Shown: piece by piece, positions 9,172 through 17,928 of the stretch
Position numbering within the stretch: position 1 is the stretch's first letter
How the letters are laid out: each line of letters opens with the position of its first letter
Assembly: GCF_015207985.1 (NCBI RefSeq)
Contig: NZ_JADEVV010000002.1
Location: 84,386-148,385 of the forward strand
Reading direction: 5' to 3'
DNA: 64,000 bases
From: Synechocystis salina LEGE 00031
GTDB lineage: Bacteria; Cyanobacteriota; Cyanobacteriia; Cyanobacteriales; Microcystaceae
Notes under the pieces: model-generated
What the model was told of the DNA's origin: nothing
The model's database searches: none
The model's input: the letters and a program-made list of their open reading frames with translations, nothing else
Position numbers and translations under genes: made by a program

Positions 9172-9515
9172 TTATGACCATAACTCATCACATTCGAGAA
9201 TCAAACCATTAAGACAAGACGTTAGACCACTTGTTTCAAAAGAGATTGAGCGATAAAACTTATTAACATAATTCTGCAACCACTTAATTGATATTCCTAG
9301 CATTCTCAACAGACCCCTGAGAGATATTCGATCTAGAAGACCTCGTTCAATGTATTCAATTTCTTGCTTGCTTATGTAATGTTTGATAGGGGTTTTCACA
9401 AACTGCCTGCCGCATTTCTTGCATAAATACTTTCGTTTTTTATTGTGGATGCTGCCATTCTTCGAAATATGCAATGAACCCCACGATGGCAGGAAGAACA
9501 TTTACCTTTATCGTG
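9172..9515 (-). pseudogene. IS1-family transposase remnant (InsA-like), frameshifted and truncated
   Basis: On the minus strand the frame 9501-9172 encodes an IS1 InsA-type protein: HISKNG, then CKKCGRQF and a helix-turn-helix-like LRGLLRMLGIS, ending in CDELWS. The first zinc-ribbon pair is out of frame: CSSC appears in the neighbouring frame just upstream (about 9500-9487), so one or two bases have been lost or gained near 9485. The frame then stops right after the DELWS motif that opens the catalytic domain, and no InsB-like continuation was recognised downstream. No terminal repeats were found. It is a dead remnant in very AT-rich DNA. Confidence 0.75.
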
Positions 9516-9629
9516 ATTACTCATAGCTCAATCAGTCAATTCAATGGTGTAAGTTTATATGATTTTTACTATGGGTAAATTTTATGGGAAAGTGATATGA
9601 ATAGTCCAGAAGCTCTACTCCTATCATGA

Positions 9630-9791
9630 TTGCCATCTATTTTAGACTTTCACTACATAGATAACACCACCGTTGAATGGATTGAGTTTTTCTATAACCG
9701 CCAACGATTACATTCAACCATTGGTTTTCTTTCCCCATCTCAATTTGAGGATAATTTTTACCTCTACCCACAACCACCTGTCCCCGCTTAA
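9630..9791 (+). pseudogene. IS3-family transposase OrfB, C-terminal remnant
   Basis: The frame from 9630 to the stop at 9789-9791 encodes the end of an IS3-type integrase: VEWIEFFYNRQRLHSTIGFL followed by SPSQFEDNF. FYNRxRxHSxxGxxSPxxFE is the well-known C-terminal signature that contains the final Glu of the DDE triad region. Upstream the frame is closed by TGA at 9627-9629 and no more of OrfB is found. It is a small fragment left from deletion. Confidence 0.8.
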
Positions 9792-10442
9792 CTTCCCTCT
9801 CCATTTCTTCGAGGTAAGGTCAATATAGGCTTGTTGATTAAGGTGAGCGCCTATCTGATGGTGTTACGTTTGCAATCTCAAAAAGCTTTTAAGAATTTGT
9901 CAATTGTGCAACTCCTACGCAAAATCAGGCTAGAGGTTGATCCAGGGCAATCGCATAGACCCTGAATTTCTTACTTTTGAAAAGATTTCTGTATCAGTTT
10001 GACACCACCACCCCTCTTGTTGACTTTGTTCTCAACATTATTGACAATCTTTATGGTTTATTGACAAGACGCGATTGCTCTGAAGGTTGATCTAGATTAT
10101 TTCATCAATCAGCATTTTCATGCACTGGTTGGCGGAACTTAGCTTATAAGCTGGTCTTCGGAAATATTGGGAATTATCAGAAGAAACTGGTAGATGTGCT
10201 GCAAATCATGCTGGCTCTGCATTTCAAGCATCACTAACATGAAAATCACTACCGTTCCCGCTCCCATTCTCCCAAGGCATATCAGGTAGCATTCTTCTTT
10301 ACGTTACGTTACATTGAATGTAAAGATTTGTAATTCTGATGAGTCTAGTTGTGTGGTGTCTGGAATCACAGCAAGGTACAAAGGACTTTCATAATCAAAT
10401 TTTTTAACTCAATTTGTTGTTCATCAAATTTTTTGCTGTTTT
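9792..10442. other. Non-coding stretch of mobile-element debris
   Basis: About 650 AT-rich bases without a supportable gene or HIP1 site. A short frame (9841-9963, beginning VSAYLMVLRLQS) might be the tail of another transposase but I cannot name it. A run of GTTACGTTACATT near 10300 and several direct short repeats are seen, with no clear inverted ends. A promoter for the DoxX gene should lie near the right end. Confidence 0.5.
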
Positions 10443-10970
10443 ATGACTTTACTTTCTTTAGTCACATCGCTACTCAAGCCGAGCCTACAACAAGACATCA
10501 AGTTTCACCTGGTTTGGACCGTGCTTCGAGTCGTGGTCGGTCTCATGATGATTCACAACGGCTTGGATAAGCTCGCTGACATTGAAGGGTTTTCCCGGGC
10601 CTATGTCGAAGTCATTGGACTTCCTTTCCCTATTTTCTTCAGCTACCTTGCGGCCTTTACAGAATTAGCCGCAGCTCCTCTGGTCGCGATTGGTTTATTA
10701 ACCCGTCCGGCGGCATTAGCTCTGTTTAGCACAATGGCAGTGGCAATGTATCATCATGTTCTAGTCGCGGGACTCAGCATTCCTTACCTAGAATTGTCGG
10801 CAATTTATGCGTCTTGTTTCCTTTTTTTCGCTGTCAATGGTGCCGGGCTACTCTCACTGGATGCATTAATTGTCAATAAAATCGACGCAGCTGCCCTCGT
10901 GCCGATTACAACTAAGCGGACTTCGTTGGAAAATGCCTATGCTGCTGATGATACGATACGGTTAAGGTAG
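10443..10970 (+). CDS. DoxX-family membrane protein
   Basis: The protein has 175 residues and four predicted membrane segments (about 24-42, 63-85, 90-110 and 117-140) in the arrangement of the DoxX/SURF4 family. The conserved opening VWTVLRVVVGLMMIHNGLDK and the LAAFTELAAAPLVAIGLLTR segment are clear. Family members are linked to redox or thiol stress in bacteria, but no reaction is assigned here. It is the only intact gene in an island of broken transposase genes, and its base and codon use differ from the HIP1-rich neighbours, so it was probably acquired with the mobile elements. The C-terminal tail after residue 145 is hydrophilic and unlike the family core. Start ATG 10443 is preceded by no strong ribosome site. 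Confidence 0.8.
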   Translation: MTLLSLVTSLLKPSLQQDIKFHLVWTVLRVVVGLMMIHNGLDKLADIEGFSRAYVEVIGLPFPIFFSYLAAFTELAAAPLVAIGLLTRPAALALFSTMAVAMYHHVLVAGLSIPYLELSAIYASCFLFFAVNGAGLLSLDALIVNKIDAAALVPITTKRTSLENAYAADDTIRLR

Positions 10971-11012
10971 GCGAAAGTGCGCGCTAGAAGACACATTGCT
11001 GAAGTAATCTAG

Positions 11013-11180
11013 TCCATCTTACTTTTCCAATCAGGGTCAGAATCTGCCAAAATCTTTGGGGGGGATACAAATACAAGTAAGGGAGAAAAATCAACAGATA
11101 AGGAAGCAGAAATTAATGAACTGTTTCGGCAAATAGGTAAATTGAAGGTAGAAAAGGATTTTCTAGCCGACAGATCAGCA
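11013..11180 (+). pseudogene. IS3-family OrfA, C-terminal remnant
   Basis: An open frame from 11013 encodes INELFRQIGKLKVEKDFLAD, the leucine-zipper end of IS3-family OrfA proteins (compare the usual LYxxIGxLxxExDFL). It opens after a stop codon at 11010-11012 and reads straight into the synthase fragment at about 11175 in a different frame. The OrfB fragment at 9630 may belong to the same original element, split by later insertion of the DoxX segment, but that is an inference. Confidence 0.65.
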
Positions 11181-11733
11181 AGACTTGGCTTGCCGGGCCA
11201 TTTTAGAAACCCTCAAAGATCTAGAACAGCAAGGTTACCAATTTGAAGCAGAGGAAGCCAGCTTTGAACTGCTGATGCGCCAGGCCATGGGCGATCGCCA
11301 ACCCCTATTTTTAGTGCAAGATTTCCAAGTACATTGGAAACTGCTCACCCCAGCGGAAAACCCCGCTTACCGTAATGCTTTAGCCACGGTGAAAGTAACT
11401 GTCAATGGGCAAAATATCCTGGAAGTGGCGGAAGGCAATGGCCCTGTGTCAGCCCTAGACCAAGCTCTGCGTAAAGCCTTGACCCGTTTTTATCCCCAAA
11501 TTGCCGATTTTCACCTCACCGATTACAAGGTAAGGATTTTAGATGGGGGGGGCGGCACATCGGCCAAAACCCGTGTGCTAGTGGAATCCAGCAATGGCGA
11601 TCGCCGTTGGACCACTGTGGGCGTATCGGGCAATATTTTGGAAGCATCCTAACAGGCGGTGGTAAAAGGTATTGAATACGGCCTGCGCTTGCTAACCTGT
11701 GGCCTGACTAATCAAGAGGTAATCTCCACTTGA
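11173..11733 (+). pseudogene. Citramalate/2-isopropylmalate synthase, broken 3' fragment
   Basis: This frame encodes only the C-terminal regulatory domain of a LeuA/CimA-type synthase: LACRAILETLKDLEQQGYQF, then EASFELLMR, and the LTDYKVRILDGGGGTSAKTR segment of the LeuA dimer domain. The N-terminal TIM barrel with the catalytic residues is missing. The frame is stopped by TAA at 11650-11652 after NILEAS, exactly where relatives have an aromatic residue. The same frame continues for 26 residues of family-like sequence (QAVVKGIEYGLRLL) to TGA at 11731-11733. So it is both truncated and carries a nonsense change. HIP1 sites return inside it (11291), which marks it as native Synechocystis DNA moved here or left behind. 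A full-length gene is expected elsewhere. Citramalate synthase fits better than isopropylmalate synthase, without certainty. Confidence 0.78.
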
Positions 11734-11802
11734 TATTCCTTGCTTAATCCTAACTCAATAACGCAGTAGTTAGTAATTACAAAATTCAGATAGCTACAAT
11801 TA

Positions 11803-13833
11803 TCAATTGTGTGGTGAGCCAGGGCCCTCCGGTCTTGGTTGACCATCAATATAGGTGGCTAAATCCCAAGCTTCTTGCTCCGTTAATGCTCCGTCAAATT
11901 GATAGGGCATATTGCCGTGGATAAATTCCGCTAGGGTATTAATCCTAGCCATCCCTGCTTGGCGATTGAAAGAATGGTCTCCCCACAGGGCCGGGCGATA
12001 ATAGGTATCACTGCCATAGCGACCCTGCCCCAATGCACCATGGCAAAAAGCACATTTTTGTTCAAAAATTGCCTGGCCCAGCTTTGGATTCCCTGCCAGT
12101 TTGGCGATCGGAGGGTAAGGAGTTTTGGGTAAATCTATGTTCAGTACCTGGGCCTGTTCATCCAACCACTGCATATAACTGATAAAAGCTTGGAAATCGG
12201 GATTATCAGCGGTAATGGGCAGAGGTTTGCCGTTCAGACTATGCTCAAAACAAAGATTGATTCTTTTTTGTAAATGGTCAGTTCCTGGGTATTGATATTT
12301 CTTCATCATCCCAAACCAAGAAGAAGCCTTAGGATTAGCCCCGGCATTTAAATGACAACTGGCACAATGGAGCTTGGCGATGGGCACAAATTCCGGTATT
12401 TGCTCATAGGTTTGGGTTGATAGTTGATAACCCCGCAGAATGCTATTCCAATGCTGATTGTCCCAAGTGGTTATTGGTTTGTTGGGGGGAGAAACAACTT
12501 GGGGATCAATTTGAATCGGGAGGGCGTCAGCAAAGGTAAAACTAAAATCTGCCGAGGCAAATTTTTTCACATTGCTGCTGCGGGCAATGGAATGGCAACC
12601 CATACAGGAAGAGGTGTCCTGGATATAGGTTTCTAAGGTTGTATTGCCCAGTAAAGCCGGTAGAACGTGAAAAACGGTATCAGGACTTTTATCCGTCGGT
12701 GGTTTGGGAGTGGCCCATTGGGCATTGATTAACTGGTAATGGCTCCAAACAGAATTCCCCAGTCCTTGTTGCACAAGGCGATTGAGCTCCGCAATGTTAT
12801 CCACCGCCTGAGTGGGTTGACTGCAATCAGGATTTTGCGAGGGAATGGGGATTCTGCGGGTAACTTGATTAGGAATGCCTGGTTCTGTTTGTTGATTAGT
12901 TAGGCAATTGACACACCGATCGCCATGGAGGGAAAAGACTGTATTCGCGGACGCGCTGTGATCCAAGCCGGGGACATTGTCCACTTGTTCATAGGTGGAC
13001 CAAATCCACTGGGGTGCACTGGGGGTTTTATACATAATGTGGAATCCCACCAAACCCACCTGGCGTAGTTGATATTCCTTGGTGGTTAAATTTTGCACAT
13101 AGGCCGGCACTGTGTGGAAACGGCTAGATTCTTCTGGGTTAATTTCCCGCCAAGCAGCCTTAATCAAAATAGAGCCATCGGGGGCATTGATTTTAGGCAA
13201 AAGAGTCTGTTGTTCTGGGTTATAAAGCTCATTTTCCACCACATAATCAAACAACACCTTATTCATGCGAATTTCGTAACGTACCACGTTGCCCCACTGA
13301 TCAGTCAAAGTTCCCGGCAGGGCCCCATCCGCTTTAGTGGGTTGAAAGTCGTCGTTAAGCACTTCATCAACCTTACTTTGGCGAAAGAGAATTTTGGTTG
13401 TCCTGTCACCAACTAAGTCATTAGGTAAGGGTTCATTACTATTCCATGGCTTTGGTGCAACTCCATTGGGTAAATAAACTTCACTGGTTTCTTTCCAGGT
13501 TTCCCACACCCTCGGCCCTGGGGCGTTGATAGCCAAATTTTTGTTCGCCACCCCCCGATCTCCGACCATGGCGGGCCAATTAAGGGCAATGAATTCTTGC
13601 CAGGCAAAGGTATCCACCGCCCGTTGTACAACATTGAAATTGGTTTGCTTAAGTTCCCCTTCCACGTCTGCCGGCAACTGCCAACTAATAGTAAGGGGAG
13701 ATAATTTGGCATTACAAACCCCAGGCAAAGGGATAGTGGGAACGATTTTAGAGCTGACTGGAATTACCAGAAAAAAAAACAGCACAAAAATAATCACAAC
13801 TAGGGCATAAGCCATAATTCTTCCTATTTTCAT
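11803..13833 (-). CDS. Exported multihaem c-type cytochrome
   Basis: A 676-residue protein with one N-terminal membrane or signal segment (about residues 6-27) and three c-type haem motifs: CMGCH (410-414), CASCH (490-494) and CAFCH (594-598). A fourth pair, CVNC at 307-310, lacks the His. The last third resembles cytochromes of the thiosulfate dehydrogenase (TsdA) type: a segment with NLCFEHSLNGKPLP lies between the second and third haem. The first 400 residues match no family I recognise. It begins 31 bases after the bicupin gene at 13865-15049 on the same strand, so the two are very probably one operon and both products act outside the cytoplasmic membrane. An electron-transfer role is inferred from the haems; the substrate is unknown. 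Confidence 0.85.
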   Translation of the reverse strand: MKIGRIMAYALVVIIFVLFFFLVIPVSSKIVPTIPLPGVCNAKLSPLTISWQLPADVEGELKQTNFNVVQRAVDTFAWQEFIALNWPAMVGDRGVANKNLAINAPGPRVWETWKETSEVYLPNGVAPKPWNSNEPLPNDLVGDRTTKILFRQSKVDEVLNDDFQPTKADGALPGTLTDQWGNVVRYEIRMNKVLFDYVVENELYNPEQQTLLPKINAPDGSILIKAAWREINPEESSRFHTVPAYVQNLTTKEYQLRQVGLVGFHIMYKTPSAPQWIWSTYEQVDNVPGLDHSASANTVFSLHGDRCVNCLTNQQTEPGIPNQVTRRIPIPSQNPDCSQPTQAVDNIAELNRLVQQGLGNSVWSHYQLINAQWATPKPPTDKSPDTVFHVLPALLGNTTLETYIQDTSSCMGCHSIARSSNVKKFASADFSFTFADALPIQIDPQVVSPPNKPITTWDNQHWNSILRGYQLSTQTYEQIPEFVPIAKLHCASCHLNAGANPKASSWFGMMKKYQYPGTDHLQKRINLCFEHSLNGKPLPITADNPDFQAFISYMQWLDEQAQVLNIDLPKTPYPPIAKLAGNPKLGQAIFEQKCAFCHGALGQGRYGSDTYYRPALWGDHSFNRQAGMARINTLAEFIHGNMPYQFDGALTEQEAWDLATYIDGQPRPEGPGSPHN

Positions 13834-13864
13834 GCCATTATTCTCCCTTGGTATTTATAAATAA

Positions 13865-15049
13865 TTATTTTTGAGTTGGTAGAGAAAAAGTTGTGTCTTG
13901 CACTGGTAATTGTTTGGTTAATTCTGGTGAAATTTGGAAAGTATTTCCTAACACCGAGCTAGGATTGCTGGCTAACCAATTACTTAGATCAATACTCTGG
14001 TAATCCCCATCATTGAAAACCACTAAAATATCCAACGATTTTTGGGAACTGTTGCGGAGGGCATGGCCATAACCCTTGGGCACATAACCCACGTCCCCCT
14101 GCTGGAGACGACTCACACTGGCTTTACCCTCGGAAGCAAAAACCGTCAAATCCATTTCGCCATCGAGAATATATTGCCACTCGTCTGCGTTGGGATGCCA
14201 ATGGAGCTGACGCATGGCCCCCGGTTCTAAATGAATTAAAGCACCGGTCATGTTAAAACTGCCGGGAAATTCCTTAGCGCTGGCGAGTCTTAATTCATTA
14301 CCACCCAAGGAAACTAGGGGTTGTTGCCCCAAGAGATTATGGGTGTGGGGAACTTCAATTTTGGCCGTTTGCCCCTGGGGAGTCGCACTGGCCAAGGGGC
14401 CAGGAGCCGGGCCATAGGATGAAATATATACCTGTTTTTTGGGCAATTGTTCCACCTGGGCCGCCGTCCAACCTAAATTTTCTTCCACCCAGGCGATCGG
14501 GGTGTGGGAAAGCCAATCGGTAACGCTAAAGGTTGCCCCTTCGGAAAAGGTGCCATCGTTGAACACCAACAAAAATTTGGCAGTGCCGGGACCAATCCCC
14601 TCAATGCTGTGGCCCCAACCCCGGGGAAAATACCAGAGTCCCCCTTTATCTACGTTGGCAATTTCCACTTTGCCCTCGGGACTGGTGAGGGTAATGCGGG
14701 TGCGGCCTTCCATGACATAGGCCCATTCTGCGGCGTTGGCGTGCCAGTGTAATTCCCTAATGGCCCCCGGCTCTAAGCTCATATAAACCCCCGCCATGCC
14801 TTTACTGACGGGAAAGTTATAGGTTCCCACCTGCTTAGTGGTGCCGCCGTCATAAAGAACTAGGGGTGTTTTGTTAAAAGCATAGCTAAAAGCTGGTAAA
14901 TTCTTACCCCAAACCACATTGGAGAGCGATCGCCATTGTTGAGTTTGGGCAATAGTGGGGGAAAAAATCCCCAGACAAGTTACCAACAAAACACTCAATG
15001 CTACCCACAAAAACCGCCGCCTCAGCTTTCCCATTATCGAATCAACCAT
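13865..15049 (-). CDS. mncA: Oxalate decarboxylase-like manganese bicupin (MncA type)
   Basis: The protein has a signal with three arginines (LRRRFLW, residues 9-15) and a hydrophobic stretch ending near SPTIAQ, consistent with Tat export to the periplasm. Two cupin domains follow (about residues 85-200 and 265-380). Each has the metal site HWH...E...H: ELHWHANAAEW with a later GHSIEG, and QLHWHPNADEW with GHALRN. The lid loop of the first domain reads FSEGATF, like the SENST lid of oxalate decarboxylase whose Glu is the proton donor. It corresponds to the protein known in PCC 6803 as MncA, the main periplasmic manganese protein. The start could also be the ATG at 15034, five residues in. It heads an operon with the cytochrome gene behind it. 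Confidence 0.92.
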   Translation of the reverse strand: MVDSIMGKLRRRFLWVALSVLLVTCLGIFSPTIAQTQQWRSLSNVVWGKNLPAFSYAFNKTPLVLYDGGTTKQVGTYNFPVSKGMAGVYMSLEPGAIRELHWHANAAEWAYVMEGRTRITLTSPEGKVEIANVDKGGLWYFPRGWGHSIEGIGPGTAKFLLVFNDGTFSEGATFSVTDWLSHTPIAWVEENLGWTAAQVEQLPKKQVYISSYGPAPGPLASATPQGQTAKIEVPHTHNLLGQQPLVSLGGNELRLASAKEFPGSFNMTGALIHLEPGAMRQLHWHPNADEWQYILDGEMDLTVFASEGKASVSRLQQGDVGYVPKGYGHALRNSSQKSLDILVVFNDGDYQSIDLSNWLASNPSSVLGNTFQISPELTKQLPVQDTTFSLPTQK

Positions 15050-15200
15050 AGTGATGCTGGAATGGTCACAATCCAGTGATAAAAATTGTCTTTATCTGGA
15101 AAATAAACGAGGATTGTGGGGACGGTAACACCCCGTTAACAAAATGTAACTGATGCTAAGGGGAAGATTTTAGCAATAAAATGGAGACACGTTTAGGTAA

Positions 15201-17735
15201 TTAGTTATCAGGAGAAATTAACAAACATTGACCATCAGGACAAAGGTCTTCTAGTTCAATGACAACAGGTTTGATGGCCCAGATATCCTCGGCATATTCC
15301 CGAATAGTACGATCCGAAGAAAATTTACCCATGCGGGCCACATTTAGAATGGCCATGCGAGACCAATTTTCCTGATCTTTGTAGGCTTCTCCCACCTGAT
15401 GCTGACAATCCACATAGGCTTGAAAATCAGCGAAAACTAGGTAAGGATCATGGCCAAATAAAGAATCCATCAGGGGACGAAATAGTTCCGTATCTCCATG
15501 GGAGAAAAAGCCAGAATTGATTAAATCCACCACCGCTTTTAAGTCGGGATAATTGTTGTAATATTCCCAGGGTTGATAGCCTGCTGCCAAGGTTTTTTCT
15601 ACTTCTGGAGTAGTAAGACCAAAAAGGAAAAAGTTCTCTGCCCCTACTTCTTCTCGGATTTCAATATTTGCTCCGTCTAAGGTGCCAATGGTTAAGGCTC
15701 CATTCATGGAAAATTTCATATTGCCCGTACCGGAAGCTTCCTTGCCTGCGGTGGAAATTTGTTCTGATAAATCAGCGGCGGGGTAAACTTTTTGGCCAAA
15801 TTTAACGTTGTAGTTGGATAAAAACACCACCTTGAGGCGATCGCCAATGGCGGGATCGTTATTGACCACTTCAGCGACGGAGTTAATTAACTTGATGATT
15901 AATTTGGCAATGAAGTAACCGGGGGCCGCCTTCCCACCATAAATAAACGTGCGGGGAGAGATCTCTAAATTAGGGTTATTTTTTATTTGCAAGTAGAGGT
16001 GAATGACATGGAGAATATTCAGATGTTGGCGTTTATATTCGTGGATGCGCTTTACCTGCACATCAAACAGGGAATCGGGATTGACAACCAAATCGCTCTG
16101 CGCCTTGATGTAGTGGGCTAAATCCTGTTTAACTTCCCGTTTTACCTGGCGCCAATCCTGGCGGAATCCAGCTAGGTCAGCGAAGGGTTCTAATTGCTTC
16201 AACTCATCCAAATTTTTGATCCAGCCCTCGCCAATGCGGGAAGAAATTAAATTACTCAGGCGGGGATTACTGAGCACCAGCCAACGACGGGGGGTAACTC
16301 CGTTGGTTTTGTTGCTAAATTTTTCTGGCCAAAGTTCGTAAAAATCCTTGAGAATAGTTTCCTTAATTAACTGACTATGCAAAGCCGCTACCCCATTAAT
16401 GGCGTGGGAACCCACCGTGGCCAGATAGGCCATCCGCACCCACTTTTCCCCAGCTTCGTCAATAATGGATAGCTGGGCCAGGCGATCGCCGTCGTTGGGA
16501 TATTTAATTCGCACTTGATCAAGGAAACGTTGGTTAATTTCGTAAATAATTTCCAAATGCCTGGGCAACATCTGACTAAATAAAGGCAAAGACCATTTTT
16601 CCAAAGCTTCGGGCAACAAAGTATGGTTAGTGAAGCTAAAGGTAGCCTGGGTAATATTCCAAGCTTTGCCCCATTCGTAATGGTGTTCATCCACCAACAA
16701 ACGCATCAGTTCCGCTACACCAATGGAAGGATGGGTGTCATTGAGTTGTACGGCAAAATGCTCATGGAAATTTTCCAGACTAGGGTTGTCCGCTAAATGG
16801 ATGCGGATCATGTCCTGCAAAGAACAGGAGACAAAAAAGTATTGCTGGGCTAACCGTAATTCCTTGCCCTGGAGTTGTTCATCGTTGGGGTAGAGAACCT
16901 TCGTTAAATTTTCTGAAGTAACCTTATTCTGCACTGCGCCATAGTAGTCCCCCATGTTGAACCGCTGAAAATCGAAGGATTCCGCCGCTTCCGACTTCCA
17001 TAGCCGCAAATTGTTGGCGGTGCTGACCTTGTAACCCAAAATTGGCGTGTCGTAGGGAATGCCCTTGACTAGATTGTTCGGAATCCACCTCACTCGATAA
17101 TCCCCCTTTTCATCGGTGTAGCTTTCTGTATGGCCCCCCAGTTTCACCAACACAGCCGCCTCCGGGCGGGCAATTTCCCAGGGATTACCTAGCTGTAACC
17201 ATTTATCGGTGATTTCCACCTGCCAACCATCTTCAATTTCCTGGTCAAAAATACCGAATTCGTAGCGGATGCCGTAGCCGATCGCCGGAATTTCCAGGGT
17301 GGCGAGGGAATCCATAAAGCAGGCGGCCAAACGACCCAAACCACCGTTACCTAGCCCTGGTTCCTCTTCAATGTTGATCAATTCTTCTAGGTTTAATCCC
17401 GACTCCTCCACTGCCTGTTTGACCGGCTCCCACAGCCCCAGATTGATGAGGTTATTGCCCAGATGGGGCCCCAAAAGATATTCCGCCGACAGGTAGACCA
17501 CCACCCGATTGTCGCAGTTGAGATAGGTTTGGGACGTATTCAACCACCGTTGGAGCAAACGATCGCGGATGGTGTAGGCCAGGGCCATATAACAATCATG
17601 TTTAGTGGCAATGCCAGGAAATTTTCCCTGGAGATAAAACAGGTTGTCGGCCAAGGCCCGCTTCAGGGTTTCCACGCTCAGACCAGTGCGGTCGTCTTCC
17701 ACCTGAATGAGGGGATTGGTGGTATTAAAAGCCAT
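15201..17735 (-). CDS. glgP: Glycogen phosphorylase
   Basis: GlgP releases glucose-1-phosphate from the non-reducing ends of glycogen. The product of 844 residues has the normal length. The pyridoxal-phosphate lysine lies in the signature EASGTGNMKFSMNGALTIGT near residue 680, and the family blocks NNLINLG, LGNGGLGRLAACF and NDTHPSIGVAELMRLL are intact. I start it at ATG 17735 (MAFNTTNPLI); an in-frame TTG at 17780 would add 15 residues with no likeness to the family. The ribosome site is weak. It is divergent from the RnfD-like gene across about 190 bases. Together with fructokinase at 29072 it represents sugar and reserve metabolism in this block. Confidence 0.97.
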   Translation of the reverse strand: MAFNTTNPLIQVEDDRTGLSVETLKRALADNLFYLQGKFPGIATKHDCYMALAYTIRDRLLQRWLNTSQTYLNCDNRVVVYLSAEYLLGPHLGNNLINLGLWEPVKQAVEESGLNLEELINIEEEPGLGNGGLGRLAACFMDSLATLEIPAIGYGIRYEFGIFDQEIEDGWQVEITDKWLQLGNPWEIARPEAAVLVKLGGHTESYTDEKGDYRVRWIPNNLVKGIPYDTPILGYKVSTANNLRLWKSEAAESFDFQRFNMGDYYGAVQNKVTSENLTKVLYPNDEQLQGKELRLAQQYFFVSCSLQDMIRIHLADNPSLENFHEHFAVQLNDTHPSIGVAELMRLLVDEHHYEWGKAWNITQATFSFTNHTLLPEALEKWSLPLFSQMLPRHLEIIYEINQRFLDQVRIKYPNDGDRLAQLSIIDEAGEKWVRMAYLATVGSHAINGVAALHSQLIKETILKDFYELWPEKFSNKTNGVTPRRWLVLSNPRLSNLISSRIGEGWIKNLDELKQLEPFADLAGFRQDWRQVKREVKQDLAHYIKAQSDLVVNPDSLFDVQVKRIHEYKRQHLNILHVIHLYLQIKNNPNLEISPRTFIYGGKAAPGYFIAKLIIKLINSVAEVVNNDPAIGDRLKVVFLSNYNVKFGQKVYPAADLSEQISTAGKEASGTGNMKFSMNGALTIGTLDGANIEIREEVGAENFFLFGLTTPEVEKTLAAGYQPWEYYNNYPDLKAVVDLINSGFFSHGDTELFRPLMDSLFGHDPYLVFADFQAYVDCQHQVGEAYKDQENWSRMAILNVARMGKFSSDRTIREYAEDIWAIKPVVIELEDLCPDGQCLLISPDN

Positions 17736-17928
17736 GGGGAGGTGCTCCGTTAATGGTGTGCCTTTTCCTATAGTGTGCAACTGCCATTAAAGTTTGGTTA
17801 GGAATGGGGACATTTGTTGGACTTCTTAACAAAATCGGCGAATCATAACAAACCGTTACAAATTCCTCTGGCCCTTGCCCTCTGTGCCTAGAATGGTCGT
17901 AATTTGTCGCCGTTGCGAGGAGTGCCCC

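Noticed and set aside
9841..9963. A possible transposase tail (starts VSAYLMVLRLQS)
   Set aside because: Forty codons without a recognised motif; it may belong to the mobile debris but cannot be named.
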